The notes under the pieces were generated by a model that made no database searches, was not told where the DNA came from, and saw nothing but the letters and a program-made list of their open reading frames with translations. Made by a program: the position numbers and the translations under genes. 64,000 bases of DNA from Sphingomonas changbaiensis NBRC 104936 (GTDB lineage Bacteria; Pseudomonadota; Alphaproteobacteria; Sphingomonadales; Sphingomonadaceae): contig NZ_BBWU01000003.1 of assembly GCF_000974765.1 (NCBI RefSeq), forward strand, positions 1 through 64,000, given 5' to 3'. Numbering within the stretch: position 1 is the first letter of the stretch; each line of letters starts with the position of its first letter. Below, piece after piece: positions 62,501 through 64,000 of the stretch.

Positions 62501-62779
62501 ATCGTCGAACAGGGAATGCCAGGTATTCCCGGCATCGTCGGTCTTCCAGACGCCGCCGTTGACGGCGCCGATGTAGAAGACGTTCGGCTGCGTCGCGACG
62601 CCGGTCACCGCGCGCGTTCGGCCGCCGCGGAAGGGACCGATCATGCGCCACTTCATCGCGCTGGCGACCTGCGCCGTGGCCGGCGGACCGGCCCGCGGGC
62701 TCGATGGAGCCGGCTTTGCCGCGAGGCTGGAGGTGCAGGCGAGGCCCGCGGTGGTGAGCAAGAACGTCAGAACGCGCAT
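59585..62779 (-). CDS. Secreted BNR/VPS10-like glycoside-hydrolase-type protein
   Basis: A 1064-residue exported protein: signal peptide MRVLTFLLTTAGLACTSSLA, then two seven-bladed propellers built from repeated DAGKTWTHLG/DGGNTWQQV-type Asp-box units, followed by a C-terminal region (about 750-1060) with helical end (QQRDLGLAVSDLLTRAT). This domain order is like secreted xyloglucan or sortilin-type repeat proteins; catalytic residues are not assigned. The long tail after the propellers suggests a protease or binding role. Start 62779 is chosen for the signal peptide. Confidence 0.88.
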   Translation of the reverse strand: MRVLTFLLTTAGLACTSSLAAKPAPSSPRAGPPATAQVASAMKWRMIGPFRGGRTRAVTGVATQPNVFYIGAVNGGVWKTDDAGNTWHSLFDDQPTQSIGSIAVAPSDPNILYVGSGEGQHRPDLSVGDGIYKSTDAGKTWTHLGLRDGQQIPGLAVDPTNPNRVFAAVLGHPYGPNAERGVYRSLDGGNTWQQVLFKDENTGAYSVAIDPSQPQTVYASLWQDRLGPWEDRNQYQGPEGGLFKSTDGGTTWRKLTNGLPANTAQAIVTVSQANPQRLYATVSVRSETGGKGAPGSGLYRSDDAGETWARITDDPRPLASISENDLPVMRPHPTNPDIVYISGIMTMKSVDGGKTWSPVRGAPGGDDYQNLWINPANPDIIAYAVDQGATITLNGGKTWSTWFNQPTGQLYHVTTTNTFPYRVCGGYQDSGSVCISSRGNDGAVTVRDWHPVGASEYAQVAPDPLDPDLVYGAGRSEVSRFHVSTGLVENVTPVPVLTGADRVDRTQPIMFAPSDPHALYYATSKVYRTRDGGTTWEAISPDLTREKPGLPASVGTMHGPGMESQRGTVYALGVSPRDSNVLWAGTDDGLVWTSRDGGKNWSDVTPPSMTAWSKVTQIDASHFDPNTAYISVSRMRIDDQRPYIFRTHDGGKTWESIVAGLPDNAAVDAVREDPVQPGLLFAGTEKAVWVSRDDGAHWESLQLNLPHTSMRDLAIKDDDLIVGTHGRSIWILDDITPLRQMTAAAASQATLLKPAAAYRVARSTWTDTPMPPDEPTGENPPAGAIIDYYLPRDAKGPVTLEILDGQGKLVRRYRSDDPAEITEAEIRQGLVPPYWMIPPRNLSGTGGMHRWVWDLHYTAPASARRGFPISAVPHATPRLPLGPMATAGDYTVRLIVDGKTLDQPLTLQPDPRVKASAEALRQQRDLGLAVSDLLTRATTMLAQAKSQQAQLKSAKLDDPAIKRLDTEIESVLNGDTSSNRDGLAHTQRNLDQLYAQVTEGAAAPTAAQLTAARAAGDQLTRLESEWKQAQAGVPEVNTSLRKAGLAPLGTGKVPADPLGDPDGD

Positions 62780-63173
62780 GTCTTCGATATCCGGAGCTTT
62801 GAAGCCCAGTGGCTGGGCATCCAATGATGTGACGGGAACCTGAGCGCGCCGCGGATCATGAAGAGCAAAGAGTTACAGATGAATTCCCCCGCGACGAATC
62901 CGGACGCTAACGAGGATCAAGATTATTTGGAAGAGTCCCGGGCCCCCCTCCGGCGGTCCAGTGCAGCCGATTTCCGAATGATCTGACAGCCCCATGGGCC
63001 TGATGCCGGGAACGCCCTGCATCTGTGTGAGATTCATCACCTTTCGTTCGTGTGCGGCCGCACCGACCCTTTCCGCCCGATCGGGCACATCTGGGGCACC
63101 GGCCATGGTGGCCGGCGGGTGATCCGGGGGACAGTCAAGGCTCGGTCATCCAGCATCATGGATGGAGGAAAGA
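62780..63173. other. Intergenic region, no confident gene
   Basis: Almost 400 bp between the start of the BNR gene and the UrcA gene. It should hold both promoters. A short frame at 62858-62986 is noted separately. No strong promoter, dyad or RNA fold is visible. The region is unlike coding DNA in its mixed base composition. Confidence 0.6.
62858..62986 (+). CDS. Possible 42-residue micro-ORF
   Basis: A frame encoding MKSKELQMNSPATNPDANED and further acidic/basic residues, ending DFRMI. There is no good ribosome-binding site, no neighbour in the same direction, and no recognised family. It could be real or chance. Confidence 0.25.
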   Translation: MKSKELQMNSPATNPDANEDQDYLEESRAPLRRSSAADFRMI

Positions 63174-63533
63174 ATGTTTCATTCCAAACTGTTCGGCAGC
63201 CACGGCTTCCGCAACCTGCTGATCATCGGCCTGGCGTCGTCGCTCGCCACCCCGGCGATTTCGTCCGGCTATATGAAGATCAGCAACAATCCCGACGGCA
63301 CGCGGACGGCCAGAATCTCCTATGCCGATCTCGACCTGTCTTCGTCCGACGGGCAGCGTGAGCTGAACAAGCGCGTGAAATCGGCCGTGTCGCGGATCTG
63401 CTCAGAGCCCGGTTCTCTTGCATCGGCCGAGCATGCCTGCCGCGCGAACGCGTCGAAGTCGACGCAGGCGCAGGTTTTCGCGGCGGTGGAGCGGTCGCAG
63501 ACTCGTCTGGCCATGGCGACGCCCGGCCGCTGA
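63174..63533 (+). CDS. UrcA-family exported protein
   Basis: A 119-residue protein of the UrcA family: N-terminal export segment (FRNLLIIGLASSLATPAIS), then the UrcA core ISYADLDLSSSDGQRELNKRVKSAVSRIC with two later cysteines (CSEPG, CRANA). UrcA proteins are small exported proteins of unknown function, frequent in sphingomonads. GGAGG (63164-63168) precedes the ATG at 63174. Confidence 0.88.
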   Translation: MFHSKLFGSHGFRNLLIIGLASSLATPAISSGYMKISNNPDGTRTARISYADLDLSSSDGQRELNKRVKSAVSRICSEPGSLASAEHACRANASKSTQAQVFAAVERSQTRLAMATPGR

Positions 63534-63551
63534 AGTGATCCGACCCCCTTC

Positions 63552-63583
63552 GAGGCGGTGGCCTCCGGGCCGCCGCCTCTTTT
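63552..63583 (+). terminator. Rho-independent terminator after the UrcA gene
   Basis: Stem GAGGCGGTGGCC / GGCCGCCGCCTC (63552-63563 with 63568-63579, one G-T pair) and a 4-nt loop TCCG, followed by TTTT (63580-63583). Confidence 0.82.
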
Positions 63584-63592
63584 GCTGCTCGG

Positions 63593-64000
63593 CTATCGCT
63601 CCGATGCCGGATCCCCGTCATAAGGAGGCCGCAGGCGCAGCACCGGCTTCGGCCGGGGACTGGTATGAAGGTCGCCCACGAAGTCGGTCGTAATGCCCTT
63701 GGGGTGCATCGCCGCGAGCTTCGCCACAGCATCCGAGAAGTCTTCAGCAACCTGGCGTTGCGCCTGATTTACGAAACGATAGCCGAGATAGTGGGCAGAT
63801 TCGCCGCTGCGGACCGCCGATACCACGAGTGCGCGCATGTTATCGGTCCAGCCGGTTCCGAACTTGGCAGCTGCGAGCTCCAGGCCGGCGATATAGGCGC
63901 GAAGACGCACGAACCGGTGATTATCCCAGCCCAGCTTCAGCGGCTTGCCCGGGGCGATCGGATCGGTCTTCGCATTCTCGTGCAGGCGCTCCGCAATGAC
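63593..64000 (-). CDS. Hypothetical protein, truncated by the window edge
   Basis: An open frame of at least 135 codons that enters at the window end and stops at 63593. Visible sequence includes RAYIAGLELAAAKFGTGWTD, LVVSAVRSGESAHYLGYRFV and a terminal LRLRPPYDGDPASER. A GTG at 63910 is a possible start, but the frame stays open beyond it to 64000. Its family is not recognised. It is convergent with the UrcA gene. Confidence 0.65.
   Translation of the reverse strand, partial: VIAERLHENAKTDPIAPGKPLKLGWDNHRFVRLRAYIAGLELAAAKFGTGWTDNMRALVVSAVRSGESAHYLGYRFVNQAQRQVAEDFSDAVAKLAAMHPKGITTDFVGDLHTSPRPKPVLRLRPPYDGDPASER

Noticed and set aside
62873-63106. 77-codon minus-strand frame in the BNR-UrcA gap
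   Set aside because: No ribosome-binding site and no recognised family; it overlaps the competing small plus frame.
1-64000. CRISPR arrays, insertion sequences, prophage or toxin-antitoxin modules
   Set aside because: No regularly spaced repeats, transposase or phage proteins were found; hairpins are short intergenic palindromes.

Overview
The window looks like the chromosome of a sphingomonad (Sphingomonas-like alphaproteobacterium). The DNA is GC-rich, genes are tightly packed and often joined by 1-4 bp ATGA/GTGA overlaps. Several gene families are typical of the group: F1-ATPase zeta inhibitor (DUF1476), DUF2336, UrcA, a PEPxxWA-CTERM protein, a MerC-domain protein beside Zur, Flp pilins and a large TonB-dependent receptor. 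Taxonomy is inferred from gene content only. I see no CRISPR array, insertion sequence or prophage; one tRNA is present.

Layout. (1) 24-7199 is a galactose catabolic island: dehydrogenase, lactonase, DgoD dehydratase, DgoK kinase and DgoA aldolase make a complete De Ley-Doudoroff route from D-galactose to pyruvate and glyceraldehyde-3-phosphate, with a divergent GH1-like glycosidase and a galactose mutarotase. (2) 7250-8742 encodes a SorAB-type periplasmic sulfite dehydrogenase. (3) 8783-18736 carries a methyltransferase, a HAD phosphatase, a two-subunit 3-oxoacid CoA-transferase, a secreted serine hydrolase, leuCD with a tiny coupled ORF between them, a quinone reductase, the ATPase zeta subunit, and BolA next to a CGFS glutaredoxin. 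(4) 19049-22566 has a BlaI/M56 pair and a metallo-hydrolase/DUF4230 pair. (5) 22702-25233 is a nadA-x-nadC-I78 chain for quinolinate-based NAD synthesis.

(6) 25214-32874 contains DUF4112, a solute-binding lipoprotein, a DUF2336 protein coupled to a histidine-kinase-like protein that lacks the phospho-acceptor His, and then the minus-strand gltX-gltA group. (7) 32898-40857 is comEC, a metallo-beta-lactamase/GAF fusion, a membrane class III nucleotide cyclase and a glucokinase. (8) 41005-44327 has cutA-ctaA, then MerC behind a Zur-box-like dyad, a PEP-CTERM protein and zur. (9) 44370-49221 is dxs, a 45-aa membrane protein, a 604-aa exported protein and a Xer recombinase. (10) 49249-51382 is a short hydrolase/SDR block with a possible gene remnant, lying between the Xer gene and accA and possibly acquired. 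(11) 51576-56923 has accA, three Flp-type pilins (one degenerate), mutT, an NDUFAF5-like methyltransferase, comF, grxC, a nitrilase and DUF1178. (12) 57016-64000 has a TonB-dependent receptor with a glycine-rich insert, tRNA-Arg(CCU), a large secreted BNR-repeat protein, an UrcA protein and a gene cut by the window edge.

Most of the window is core metabolism. The parts most worth a second look are the His-less kinase with DUF2336, the MBL/GAF-cyclase-glucokinase string, the candidate Zur box, the leuC/leuD micro-ORF, the degenerate Flp pilin and the hydrolase/SDR insertion.
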